From: Subtercola boreus
GTDB lineage: Bacteria > Actinomycetota > Actinomycetes > Actinomycetales > Microbacteriaceae
Direction of reading: 5' to 3'
DNA length: 64,000 nt
Assembly: GCF_003399645.1 (NCBI RefSeq)
Contig: NZ_NBXD01000030.1
Span: 1 to 64,000, forward strand
Shown here: positions 10,742 to 18,663 of the stretch, piece after piece
Numbering within the stretch: position 1 is the stretch's first letter
Layout: every line of letters starts with the position of its first letter
The notes under the pieces: model-generated
Told to the model about the DNA's origin: nothing
The model's database searches: none
Seen by the model: the letters and a program-made list of their open reading frames with translations, nothing else
Made by a program: the position numbers and the translations under genes

Positions 10742-11241
10742 CTCGTCACCCCCTTCTCCTGCAGCGAGAGCCGCAGCGCGCGCAGGGCATAGTGCAGGCG
10801 GGACTTCACCGTTCCATCGGGGATGCCCAGCTGCTCGCCGATCTCAGCGACCGTCTTCTGGCCGTAGAACGAATGCACGAGAACCTCGCGGTGCGGCGGT
10901 GAGAGCTGACTGATCGCCTCGGAAACCAGCCAGGCCTCGAGAACCGCGTCGGTATGGTCTGCGGATGCCCGTTCCGGCACGGTATCGGTGCCGATCTCGT
11001 TGCGCGCGCGGGCGCTTCGCCAGTCATCGATCACGAGGTTGCGCGCCACGGTGAACAGCCACGAGCGACGGGATCGGTCGTTCCGCAGAACGTCAGGGTT
11101 GCGCCAGGCGCGCAGCAGGGTCTCCTGCACGACGTCTTCGGCGAGCTGGCGGTCGCCCGTGAGACGCACGACGAAACGACGGAGGGCAGGAGCGTGCTCA
11201 TCGTGCAGCTCGCGCAGCAGGCCGGACCGGTCATCCGTCAC
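10738..11241 (-). CDS. ECF RNA polymerase sigma factor (SigK/SigL-like)
   Basis: About 167 aa. Sigma region 2: ELHDEHAPALRRFVVRLTG, AEDVVQETLLRAWR, WLFTVARNLVIDDWR. Region 4: LSPPHREVLVHSFYGQKTVAEIGEQLGIPDGTVKSRLHYALRAL (shown in parts). It directs RNA polymerase to envelope-stress-type promoters. I prefer GTG 11241 (preceded by GAGAGGG, 7-nt spacing); ATG 11265 is an alternative, while the upstream codon at 11304 adds a hydrophobic, un-sigma-like leader. Overlaps the anti-sigma gene and diverges from the Rieske gene, with the repeat array between, so both could be its targets. Confidence 0.92.
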   Translation of the reverse strand: MTDDRSGLLRELHDEHAPALRRFVVRLTGDRQLAEDVVQETLLRAWRNPDVLRNDRSRRSWLFTVARNLVIDDWRSARARNEIGTDTVPERASADHTDAVLEAWLVSEAISQLSPPHREVLVHSFYGQKTVAEIGEQLGIPDGTVKSRLHYALRALRLSLQEKGVTR

Positions 11242-11278
11242 CGCCGCACCCTCTCTCTTCACCATGACACCTGTGAAT

Positions 11279-11316
11279 ACGAAGTCCACGACGAAAAAGT
11301 TCATTTCTGGGTGAAC
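11279..11316 (-). promoter_or_regulatory. Candidate autoregulated ECF promoter and dyad
   Basis: Read on the minus strand, AAC and CGT are separated by 17 nt (11299-11301 and 11279-11281), the layout of ECF -35/-10 cores. The AAC is part of the dyad GTTCA-N8-TGAAC (11299-11316). Short motifs like these arise by chance, so this is only a lead. Confidence 0.3.
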
Positions 11317-11400
11317 GGAACGGTCGGGACTCTCGTAGGTACCGGTAGCAGTATCTCAAGTGAGCGCATTTCGGGCGACTGCTGCATCTCGACCGTCCCC

Positions 11401-11512
11401 CGTAGCACGTCGCTCGCAGCACTTCCTTCGTAGCACTTCCTTCGTAGCACGTCCCTCGTAGCACTTTCTTCGTAGCACTTCCTTCGTCGCACGTCCCTCG
11501 TATCGCAGAAAC
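11401..11512. repeat. 14-bp tandem array with 42-bp higher-order pattern
   Basis: Seven complete 14-bp units plus a partial one, phased from 11401. Two unit types alternate as A B B A B B A: type A CGTAGCACGTCCCT (11401, 11443, 11485) and type B CGTAGCACTTCCTT (11415, 11429, 11457, 11471), with few substitutions. The array lies in the divergent gap between the ECF sigma and Rieske genes and ends about 14 bp before the Rieske start codon. Since 14 is not a multiple of 3 and no gene crosses it, it is not a coding repeat. Confidence 0.9.
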
Positions 11513-11525
11513 GAATTGGAGCATC

Positions 11526-12035
11526 ATGACCGAGAACAAGGCCATCAGCCGCCGCGTCATCCTCACCGCCGGAACCACGGGTGTGATCGGCGCGAGCACA
11601 CTGCTGCTCGCCGCCTGCAGCACGGGTGGGGCCGACACGGGAACGGCCGCCAGCACGGCACCGACCACGGCGCCGACCTCGGGTGCGGCCGGCACGGCGA
11701 GCACGGCGCCCAGCGCGGCCGCCTCCGGCTCCGCATCGGCAGGTGGGGCGACCATCGCCAAGCTGGCGGATGTTCCGGTCGGCCAGGCCACGAGCGTCGA
11801 GTTCGAGGGCCAGGCCCTCCTGGTCGCGCAACCCACCGCCGGCTCGGTCGTCGCCTTCAGCTCGGTCTGCCCCCACCAGGGCTGCGCCGTGGCGTTCGCG
11901 AAGACGAATTTTGCGTGCCCCTGCCACAATTCCACCTTCGACCTCGCCACCGGCGACGTCACACACGGCCCCGCGCAGAAGGGGCTCACGCCCGTCTCCG
12001 TGACCGTGTCGGGCGACTCGATCGTGGCCGCGTAG
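11526..12035 (+). CDS. Tat-exported Rieske iron-sulfur lipoprotein
   Basis: About 169 aa. The twin-arginine signal is ISRRVILTAG with RR at 9-10, and lipobox LLAAC gives Cys31 as lipidated residue. A ~45-residue Ser/Thr/Ala/Gly linker follows, then a Rieske [2Fe-2S] domain: ligands C115 and H117 (CPHQGC) and C131 and H134 (CPCH), with C120 and C133 placed for the usual disulfide. Folded export with the cluster explains the Tat signal. It is probably an electron carrier at the outer face of the membrane. TTGGAG lies 5 nt before ATG 11526. Followed after 10 bp by the DUF2231-like gene and divergent from the ECF pair. Confidence 0.94.
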   Translation: MTENKAISRRVILTAGTTGVIGASTLLLAACSTGGADTGTAASTAPTTAPTSGAAGTASTAPSAAASGSASAGGATIAKLADVPVGQATSVEFEGQALLVAQPTAGSVVAFSSVCPHQGCAVAFAKTNFACPCHNSTFDLATGDVTHGPAQKGLTPVSVTVSGDSIVAA

Positions 12036-12045
12036 GCTGCCCATC

Positions 12046-12744
12046 ATGCTGCCCTACGAAGTCAACGGACTGCCGCTGCACATCCTGCTGGTGCACGTGG
12101 TGGTGATCGTGCTGCCCGCCGCGGCTCTGATGACGGTACTCGGCGCCGTGTGGCCCGCGTTCCGGCGCAGGCTCGGGGTGTTGACGCCCCTCGTCGCGCT
12201 GATCGGCCTCGTCAGCGTGCCCCTCGCGACAAATGCGGGCGAGTGGCTCGAGGCGCGTGTCACGTCGACTCCGCTCATCCAGGCGCACGTCGCCCTCGGG
12301 GACACACTGCTGCCGTGGGCGGTCGGGCTGTTTCTCGTGTCGCTCGGGATCTGGGTGTGGTACCGCTGGTTCGCCGCCGTGCGGGTGCCTGCGGAGGGCC
12401 GAGGAGTGCGCGCGGGGTCGCCCCGGCCGGCAGGGTCGCTCGTTCCGGCGGGTTTCGCCGCCCCGGGGACACCAGCGGCGGACTCATCCGGCGATGAACC
12501 GTTGCACGGCGACGACCCGTACGCCCCGCTGTCTGGAGCGGCGACGACGACCCCGGGCGTGCGCCCCACAGCCCCCGCACGGGCCCGCGTCGGCCGCACC
12601 ACCTCTGCCGTGGTTTCGGTCGCCTGGATCGTGCTGGCCCTCGTCGTCTCGACCGGCACCGTCGTCAAGGTCGTACAGATCGGCGAATCAGGCTCGTCTG
12701 CCGTCTGGCAGGGCAGCTTCAGCACCGACCCCGTCGAAGGCTGA
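12046..12744 (+). CDS. DUF2231-like membrane protein
   Basis: About 232 aa. The N-terminus has LPLHILLVHVVVIVLPAA, the helix with His pair typical of DUF2231, then helices around residues 43-62 and 85-108, a 70-residue Pro/Gly/Ala-rich hydrophilic loop, and a fourth helix (SAVVSVAWIVLALVVSTGTVVKV). The paired histidines in the first helices could bind haem, as suggested for related families, which would fit a partner of the Rieske protein; that is inference. It starts 10 bp after the Rieske stop and so forms one operon with it. Confidence 0.85.
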   Translation: MLPYEVNGLPLHILLVHVVVIVLPAAALMTVLGAVWPAFRRRLGVLTPLVALIGLVSVPLATNAGEWLEARVTSTPLIQAHVALGDTLLPWAVGLFLVSLGIWVWYRWFAAVRVPAEGRGVRAGSPRPAGSLVPAGFAAPGTPAADSSGDEPLHGDDPYAPLSGAATTTPGVRPTAPARARVGRTTSAVVSVAWIVLALVVSTGTVVKVVQIGESGSSAVWQGSFSTDPVEG

Positions 12745-12791
12745 GCCGCCGCGAGGCGCACCACCCGACGGGCGCACGGGGTTCGATGCGC

Positions 12792-13262
12792 CTAGGGGAT
12801 GCGCCAGAAGTCGGTGCCTCCGCTCAGGCGGTTGCGTTCGGTGATGGTCGGGGCGCCGGGTGTACCGAGAAGCACCATGCTCCACGTTCCGGTCGGTACG
12901 AAGCGACTCACCCCTGACGCCCAGAGCGCAACGTTGTCGGCGCGGTACACGACGACGTTGCCGTCGCTCTGGAGGCTGATCTTGGCGGCGCCCCGGCCGT
13001 AGGTGCGCGACTGCCAGACGGCGCGACCACTGTCGGCGTACAGCACAAGGTTGCCGTCGGTCTGGAAGACGAGCTTGGAGTTGTCGGTGCGCGACTCGAC
13101 CCAGAACGCTCCAAGACCGAACTCCGTGAAGCCACTGTCGGAGCTCCACTTGTATTCGGCGAGTGTTCCGTCGGCGTGGGCGGCCTGCGGCACGAGTGCG
13201 CCGGCAAGGAGGGTTGCTGAAATGAGGGGTGCCGCAACAAAGGCACGGAGGGTTTTCTTCAT
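12792..13262 (-). CDS. Secreted bulb-type (B-type) mannose lectin-like protein
   Basis: About 156 aa. A Sec signal peptide (KKTLRAFVAAPLISATLLAGA, cleavage after AHA) precedes a beta-prism domain with two clear sugar-binding motifs QxDxNxVxY: FQTDGNLVLY and LQSDGNVVVY, each followed by the hydrophobic AVW/ALW. A third repeat (SMVLLGTPGAP) has lost the motif. Such lectins bind mannose in plants and appear sporadically in bacteria as secreted adhesins or bacteriocins. No modifying or immunity gene is adjacent. It sits downstream of the gal operon but is probably transcribed on its own. Confidence 0.9.
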   Translation of the reverse strand: MKKTLRAFVAAPLISATLLAGALVPQAAHADGTLAEYKWSSDSGFTEFGLGAFWVESRTDNSKLVFQTDGNLVLYADSGRAVWQSRTYGRGAAKISLQSDGNVVVYRADNVALWASGVSRFVPTGTWSMVLLGTPGAPTITERNRLSGGTDFWRIP

Positions 13263-13318
13263 TCACCCAGAATACTGAGTAAGTCTCATGTAGAACAGAG
13301 CGAAGACGCCCCGCGCTT

Positions 13319-14296
13319 TCAAACCGAGCGGGTGGCCGCTGCCCAGCCGGAGGCGATCATGTCGGTGAGCGTGTGGGCGGGAGCCCAGTCGACGTCGCGG
13401 GCCGCACGCTCGCCCGAGGCAACGATGCGGGCAGGGTCGCCCGGGCGAGGCGGAAAGACCTCGGGGGTGAACGGGATGCCCGTGACCTCTGCCATCGACG
13501 TCATGATCTCGCGCACCGAGACGCCCGAACCGCTGCCCAGGTTGTAGGCGGCGTCGAGGGGGTGCCCCGCGTCGAGGGTACGGGCGGCCGCAACGTGGGC
13601 GGCCGCGACATCCGCCACATGAACGTAGTCACGCACGCAGGTTCCGTCGGGGGTGGGGTACTGGTCGCCGAAGATCTTGGGGGTCTGGCCGTTCTGCAGC
13701 GCGCGGAACACGAGCGGGAACAGATTGTGCGGACTGGTGTCGCTCACTTCGGGGAGCGCGGACCCGACGACGTTGAAGTACCGCAGCGCGGTGTGCCGCA
13801 GGCCGGTCGCGACAGCCTGGTCGGCGATCAGCCACTCCCCGATCAGCTTCGTTTCGCCATAGGGCGACTCGGGCGAGGTCGCGGTCTCCTCTGTGACGAA
13901 CTCCGCCGGAGTGTTGCCGTAGACGGCGGCACTCGACGAGAACACGATCGACCCGACGCCGGTCTCGTGCATGGCCTCGAGCAGGTTCACCGTGGCCGTG
14001 ACGTTCTGCGTGTAGGTGTGCAGGGGCCGCTGCACCGAGACACCCGCGTACTTGTAGCCGGCCAGGTGCACGACGCCGGTGATCGGATGCTCTGACCCCG
14101 CATACCCGGCGAAGACACTGTCGACGAAAGCCCTGTCGACGAGCGAACCCTGTTTGAGGGTCGCTCCGTCGGGCACGAACGAGGCCCGGCCACTGGAGAG
14201 GTCGTCGATCACCACGACCTCGATCCCAGCGTCGAGGAAGGCGCGGGCGACGTGCGATCCGATGTAGCCGGCGCCGCCGGTCACGAGCCAGGTCAT
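13319..14296 (-). CDS. galE: UDP-glucose 4-epimerase
   Basis: About 325 aa, extended short-chain dehydrogenase. Rossmann motif GGAGYIGSHV at the start, SSSAAVYG holding the catalytic Ser/Thr, and catalytic YGETK. It interconverts UDP-galactose and UDP-glucose with bound NAD, the last step of the Leloir pathway. It is the fourth gene of galT-galK-galM-galE; its ATG overlaps the galM stop by 4 bp, so translation is coupled. Confidence 0.96.
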   Translation of the reverse strand: MTWLVTGGAGYIGSHVARAFLDAGIEVVVIDDLSSGRASFVPDGATLKQGSLVDRAFVDSVFAGYAGSEHPITGVVHLAGYKYAGVSVQRPLHTYTQNVTATVNLLEAMHETGVGSIVFSSSAAVYGNTPAEFVTEETATSPESPYGETKLIGEWLIADQAVATGLRHTALRYFNVVGSALPEVSDTSPHNLFPLVFRALQNGQTPKIFGDQYPTPDGTCVRDYVHVADVAAAHVAAARTLDAGHPLDAAYNLGSGSGVSVREIMTSMAEVTGIPFTPEVFPPRPGDPARIVASGERAARDVDWAPAHTLTDMIASGWAAATRSV

Positions 14297-15324
14297 GGAG
14301 TCTCCGTGGGGTCTGTCGCGGGGAGGGAAGTCGGGTGTGAAGCGGGCAGGGCGGTAGAACGGAGTGGGGCTGACGGGGTCGCCTCAGGCACGACGAACGT
14401 GATGCCCCACGACGCGGTCCAGCTCGAGCCGGGCTCGATCACGTGCAGGTCGATCGAGCTGTTGAGCGCGTCTGGCGGCGCCGTGGTCGGTTCGACGGTG
14501 ACCGCCCAGATGGGGCCGTCGGCCGTCGGGAAGATCTGCGTCGTGAAGACCTGGCTGTGACTGTAGTTCGCGTCGCCCCAGAGCTCGATCCGCCGGGCAT
14601 CCGGAGCTTTGATCGTGTGCACGTACCGACCGTCGGGCTCGGGAGTGAGGTCGAAGTAGGCGGTGTCGAGGTCGAGATCGCCGACCCGGGCCCCCTGGGA
14701 GAGGTCGTACGGGGTGCCGGCGACGGGCTCGGCTCCGATCGGGTTCAATCTCTCATCCACCAGCACGCGGGTCGCCGCACGAACGGTCACGACCAGCTCG
14801 GGGATGGGCACGTCGCCGATGCGGAAGTACGGGTGCGCGCCGAGTGCCGTCGGCGCCGGCCGCTCCCCCACGTTGTTCAGCGTGTGCGTCACCGTGAGCG
14901 TGTTCTCGCCGAGCTGGTAGGCCGTGTCGACGGTGAGGGCGAAGGGATAGCCGTCGGTGGGCTGGATGCTCGCCCGCAGCACGATAGACGACTCCGTGCG
15001 GCGCACCACCGTGTGCTGCAGCGCGAAGAGAAAGCCGTGCAGCGCGTTGCCGCGCTCGGGCTCGGTGAGGGGCAGCTGGCGGATCGTGCCCCCATCGTTC
15101 CAGCGCCCGTCGCGCACGCGGTTCGGCCAGGGCGCGAGCATCCAGCCGGGGCAGAAGAGCGGTTCGGCGTCTTCGGCGAAGCCCTGGATGATCGGCACGC
15201 CGTCGAACTCGAGAACCCGCAGCATCGCACCGACCGAGGTGACGACGGCGTGGGCCGACGGCACTCCGTGCTCGGGCCAGACGAGATCGAACTGTTCGCC
15301 GGTGGGAAAGTGGTGCTCAGTCAT
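14293..15324 (-). CDS. galM: Aldose 1-epimerase (mutarotase)
   Basis: About 343 aa. Recognised by MLAPWPNRVRDGRW, the sugar-contacting GNALHGFLF, and the conserved GAHPYFRIG. Converts beta- to alpha-D-galactose so that galactokinase can act. The C-terminal ~35 residues (VVPEATPSAPLRSTALPASHP...) are an Ala/Pro/Thr-rich extension beyond the family's fold. It overlaps galK by 8 bp and galE by 4 bp, inside the gal operon. Confidence 0.94.
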   Translation of the reverse strand: MTEHHFPTGEQFDLVWPEHGVPSAHAVVTSVGAMLRVLEFDGVPIIQGFAEDAEPLFCPGWMLAPWPNRVRDGRWNDGGTIRQLPLTEPERGNALHGFLFALQHTVVRRTESSIVLRASIQPTDGYPFALTVDTAYQLGENTLTVTHTLNNVGERPAPTALGAHPYFRIGDVPIPELVVTVRAATRVLVDERLNPIGAEPVAGTPYDLSQGARVGDLDLDTAYFDLTPEPDGRYVHTIKAPDARRIELWGDANYSHSQVFTTQIFPTADGPIWAVTVEPTTAPPDALNSSIDLHVIEPGSSWTASWGITFVVPEATPSAPLRSTALPASHPTSLPATDPTETP

Positions 15325-16528
15325 CGACGTGGCCTTTCATCGTGGCTCCGGCTGACGGATGCACGACGAAGAGGTCGGGCTGCCGAAAACTCAGCTCTCT
15401 GAACCTCTCCAGAATACGGGCTTCGAGGGCAGGCCTCTGCGCGCGCGGAACGAGCGCGAGTGCGGAGCCGCCGAAGCCTCCGCCGGTCATCCGCGCGCCG
15501 ATCGCCCCGTTGGCCTGAGCCGTGGCCACCGCGAGATCGAGTTCGGGCACCGAGATCTCGAAGTCGTCGCGCATGGAGACATGTGAGGCGTCGAGCAGGT
15601 CACCGATGCTCCGCGGCCCGTCGGACTCCAGGCGCCGCACCGTCTCCTCGACGCGGTCGTTCTCGGTGATGACGTGCCGCGCCCGACGGAACGTCTCGTC
15701 GTCGAGCCTCTCCTGCATGCGCGGCAGGTCGGCCGGAGTGAGATCGCGGAGGGAGCCGACGCCCATCGTGGCAGCGGCGAACTCGCAGGATGCCCGTCTG
15801 GCCGCATAGCCACCGGTGGCGTGGTCGTGGCTGACCCTGGTGTCGATGACGAGAATCTCCAGGTCTTCTGCAGCGAGGCCCAGCGGAACGCTCTCAGTGC
15901 TCATGCTTCGGCAGTCGAGAAAGACGGCCGCGTCGGTGCGGCCGAGCATGGAGGCGGACTGGTCCATGATGCCCGTGGGTGCGCCGACGGCCTGGTTCTC
16001 GGCGATTTGGCCGATGCGGGCGAGCTCAGTGGGGGTGAGCCCGAGCTGCCAGAACTCGTTCAGCGCGACCGCGGTGGCGCACTCGATGGCGGCCGAGGAG
16101 GAGAGCCCGGCACCGATGGGTACCGCGGAGTGGATGTGCAGGGCGAAGCCGGGGAGGGTGGAGGTCGCGGCGGGCACCTCGGTTTCGGATGCCGCTGCGG
16201 CACGCTCCGCGAGCGCCCACGCGACGCCGAGGGGGTAGGCCGACCAGCCGTCGAGCGCGGCCGGGGCGAGGTCGGCCAGCGCGATCTCGACGATCTCATC
16301 GGAGAACGTCGACGACACGCGAGCGACACCCTGAGCATCCGGAGCGGCCGGGCCCAGCGCGACGACAGCGCGACGGTCGATGGCGAACGGCAGGACGAAG
16401 CCCCTGTTGTAGTCGGTGTGCTCGCCGATCAGGTTGACGCGGCCGGGCGCCGACCAGAAACCCAGCGGCGGGCGGCCGTGGCGCGCCTCGAACTCGGCCG
16501 CCAGTTCTGCGAAGAGGGGGTCACTCAT
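15317..16528 (-). CDS. galK: Galactokinase
   Basis: About 403 aa of the GHMP kinase superfamily. Signature motifs are complete: galactose-binding GRVNLIGEHTDYN, ATP-binding GAGLSSSAAIE, and the third motif ARMTGGGFGGSA. Phosphorylates alpha-D-galactose at C1 using ATP. Length agrees with bacterial GalK. It overlaps galT by 8 bp and galM by 8 bp, the mark of a tightly packed operon. An Ala-rich stretch (ERAAAASETEVPAAT) is inserted before the GHMP motif and is probably a surface loop. Confidence 0.96.
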   Translation of the reverse strand: MSDPLFAELAAEFEARHGRPPLGFWSAPGRVNLIGEHTDYNRGFVLPFAIDRRAVVALGPAAPDAQGVARVSSTFSDEIVEIALADLAPAALDGWSAYPLGVAWALAERAAAASETEVPAATSTLPGFALHIHSAVPIGAGLSSSAAIECATAVALNEFWQLGLTPTELARIGQIAENQAVGAPTGIMDQSASMLGRTDAAVFLDCRSMSTESVPLGLAAEDLEILVIDTRVSHDHATGGYAARRASCEFAAATMGVGSLRDLTPADLPRMQERLDDETFRRARHVITENDRVEETVRRLESDGPRSIGDLLDASHVSMRDDFEISVPELDLAVATAQANGAIGARMTGGGFGGSALALVPRAQRPALEARILERFRELSFRQPDLFVVHPSAGATMKGHVDD

Positions 16529-17669
16529 GGCTCTGGTAGCTCTCTCGGAGGTTCTGGGCGGTCAGTTCGGGGGGAACGTCGCCGATGAAGGCACCCATCG
16601 CCGACTCCGACCCGGCCAGGAATTTCAGGCGGTCGACCGCGCGGCGGGGAGACGTGATCTGCAGCATCAACCGGATGTCATCGCGGTGCGCGTTCACCGG
16701 CGCCTGGTGCCAGCCCGCGATGTACGGCGTCGGCGTCGGGTAGAGCCCGTCGATAGCCCGCAGCACGCGCGGGTAGAGCACCGCGAGCTCATCGCGTTCT
16801 TCGGGCGTGGTGGCCGCGAGGTCGGGAAGCTGGCGATGGGGCAGGATGTGCACCTCGACCGGCCAGCGTGCCGCGAAGGGAACGAAGGCGCTCCAGTGTT
16901 CGCCCTGCACGATCATCCGGTCGCCCGCCTGCTCGTGGGCCAGAATGTCGGCGAACAGGTCGGGCCCGTACGAATCGATCGACGCGATCAGGCGCTGGGT
17001 ACGCGGGCTGACGAACGGGTAGGAGTAGATCTGGCCGTGCGGATGATGGAGCGTGACGCCCACCTGCTCGCCACGGTTCTCGAACGGGAACACCTGCTCG
17101 ACCCCCGGCAGCGCGCTCAGCACGGCGGTTCGGTCGGCCCAGGCCTCGATGACCGTACGGGCGCGCGACGTGCCCAGCGAACCGAACGAGCCCTCGCGCT
17201 CCGGGCTGAAGCACACCACCTCGCAGCGGCCGATGGATGGCCGCGACCGGCCTAGCGCAATGCCGCGCTCGAGCGGAACCGGGGTCTCGCCTGGCCCCAG
17301 CAGGTCGGGGCCGAACGAGGGCGAACGGTTCTCGAACACCGCGACGTCGTAGAGGCTCGGCACCTCGGAGGGGTTGTCGGGCGCCTGCGGGGCGAGGGGA
17401 TCGAGGTTCGCCGGCGGCAGGAAGACGCGGTTGTTTCGGGCGGCCGCGATCGAGATCCACTCGCCGGTGAGCACGTCCTGGCGCATGACTGCGGTCGCGG
17501 GCCTCGGGTCGAGCAGACGTTCGTCGGGCAGCCGCTCGGGCGCCAGGGTCGTGTCGGCGTCGTCGTAGTAGACCAGTTCGCGGCCGTCGGCCAGCACGTA
17601 GGGACGTTTCACGATGGGCAGGCCGTCGACGAGCGAGAGATCTTCGCCGGGCGATGCAGTGGTGGGCAT
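16521..17669 (-). CDS. galT: Galactose-1-phosphate uridylyltransferase
   Basis: About 382 aa, type I GalT of the HIT superfamily. The catalytic motif HHPHGQIYSYPFV contains the nucleophilic histidine that is transiently uridylylated. It swaps UMP from UDP-glucose onto galactose-1-phosphate. First gene of the operon. I place the start at ATG 17669 (PTTASPGEDL); the alternative at 17717 adds 16 poorly conserved-looking residues and would run into the promoter region shared with the divergent DeoR gene. Confidence 0.94.
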   Translation of the reverse strand: MPTTASPGEDLSLVDGLPIVKRPYVLADGRELVYYDDADTTLAPERLPDERLLDPRPATAVMRQDVLTGEWISIAAARNNRVFLPPANLDPLAPQAPDNPSEVPSLYDVAVFENRSPSFGPDLLGPGETPVPLERGIALGRSRPSIGRCEVVCFSPEREGSFGSLGTSRARTVIEAWADRTAVLSALPGVEQVFPFENRGEQVGVTLHHPHGQIYSYPFVSPRTQRLIASIDSYGPDLFADILAHEQAGDRMIVQGEHWSAFVPFAARWPVEVHILPHRQLPDLAATTPEERDELAVLYPRVLRAIDGLYPTPTPYIAGWHQAPVNAHRDDIRLMLQITSPRRAVDRLKFLAGSESAMGAFIGDVPPELTAQNLRESYQSHE

Positions 17670-17748
17670 GACGTACTTTCGATATCGCAAATCGGTGGAG
17701 CATGATTGTGCCATCAACGCTACCGGATACCGACGATCGCTGTAAAGA

Positions 17749-17812
17749 GCTTGTGAATGCTTGTGTTTGTTTGCTTATTGACAAACTCGGGGGTTCTGTC
17801 CAGCATGGGGAT
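17749..17812. promoter_or_regulatory. Divergent gal/DeoR control region
   Basis: On the plus strand TTGACA (17778-17783) and CAGCAT (17801-17806) are 17 nt apart; transcription would start at or next to the A of the DeoR ATG (17813), giving a leaderless mRNA. Just upstream GCTTGTGAAT and GCTTGTGTTT are direct repeats 10 bp apart (17749-17768), followed by TTTG-rich DNA: a good operator candidate for the DeoR protein acting on itself and galT. Confidence 0.55.
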
Positions 17813-18640
17813 ATGGCCGAGATCGAGAACGACCAGCAGCTGCCGGCACCGCTTCGCCGTGAACGCATGCTGGCGGTGATCGATGACCGCGGATTCGCCC
17901 GCGTGGCCGAACTCGGCGAGATCTTCGGGGTCTCCGACGTGACCGTGCGCGCCGACCTCGATGAGCTCGATCGCCAGAAGGCCATTCGGCGCGTTCACGG
18001 CGGCGCAGTCATCCGGAGCCGTCAACTCCTGAACGAGCCGACCTTCGAACAGTCGATCGGGGCCTCTGCGATCGAGAAGGCCCAGATCGGCGTATTGGCT
18101 GCGAGCCTGGTGAAGTCGGGGCAGAGCGTGCTGCTCGACGTCGGGTCGACCTCACTCGCTGTCGCGGTGGCGCTGGTCGCGCGCCCGGAGCTCACCGATG
18201 TTGTCGTCATCACGAACGGGTTGAGCATCGCGCTCGCCCTGGAACCCGCGATCGGGCCGTTCACCGTGATCGTCACGGGAGGCACCCTCCGCCCGCGGCA
18301 GCACTCGCTCGTCGAACCGCTGGCGACGTCGATGCTCCGCTCGCTGCACGCCGATCTCGCCTTCATCGGGTGCAACGGCGTCGACAGCACCGTCGGCGTC
18401 ACGAACGTGAACCTGCCCGAGGCGCAGGTGAAGCGGCTGATGCTCGAGTCGGCGACCCGGTCGGTGGTGATCGCCGACCGCAGCAAGCTCGGCCAGGTCC
18501 ACCTCGGCACCGTCGGAACGCTCGCCGAATTCGATGCCCTGGTCACGGGGCCGGGTCCGGCTCCGGATGCTCTGACCGACGGTTTTCGCGACGCCGGCCT
18601 CATCGTGGTCACCGATCGCGAGTCGGCCGCCCGGTTCTGA
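17813..18640 (+). CDS. DeoR/GlpR-family transcriptional regulator of the gal operon
   Basis: About 275 aa. An N-terminal winged helix (RRERMLAVIDDRGFARVAEL, SDVTVRADLDELDRQ, RRVHGGAV) is followed by the DeoR sensor domain with VLLDVGSTSLAVA, TNGLSIALAL and FIGCNGVD, which binds a phosphorylated sugar. By position it should repress galTKME and be relieved by a galactose-pathway phosphosugar; this is inference from the divergent arrangement. ATG 17813 begins the conserved part; an in-frame codon at 17702 would add 37 residues encoded by promoter DNA. Confidence 0.94.
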   Translation: MAEIENDQQLPAPLRRERMLAVIDDRGFARVAELGEIFGVSDVTVRADLDELDRQKAIRRVHGGAVIRSRQLLNEPTFEQSIGASAIEKAQIGVLAASLVKSGQSVLLDVGSTSLAVAVALVARPELTDVVVITNGLSIALALEPAIGPFTVIVTGGTLRPRQHSLVEPLATSMLRSLHADLAFIGCNGVDSTVGVTNVNLPEAQVKRLMLESATRSVVIADRSKLGQVHLGTVGTLAEFDALVTGPGPAPDALTDGFRDAGLIVVTDRESAARF

Positions 18641-18663
18641 GGGGTGGGCGTTGTCTCCCGGGG

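Noticed and set aside
11401-11512. CRISPR array or iteron origin
   Set aside because: Units are contiguous without unique spacers and no cas or replication-initiator gene is near.
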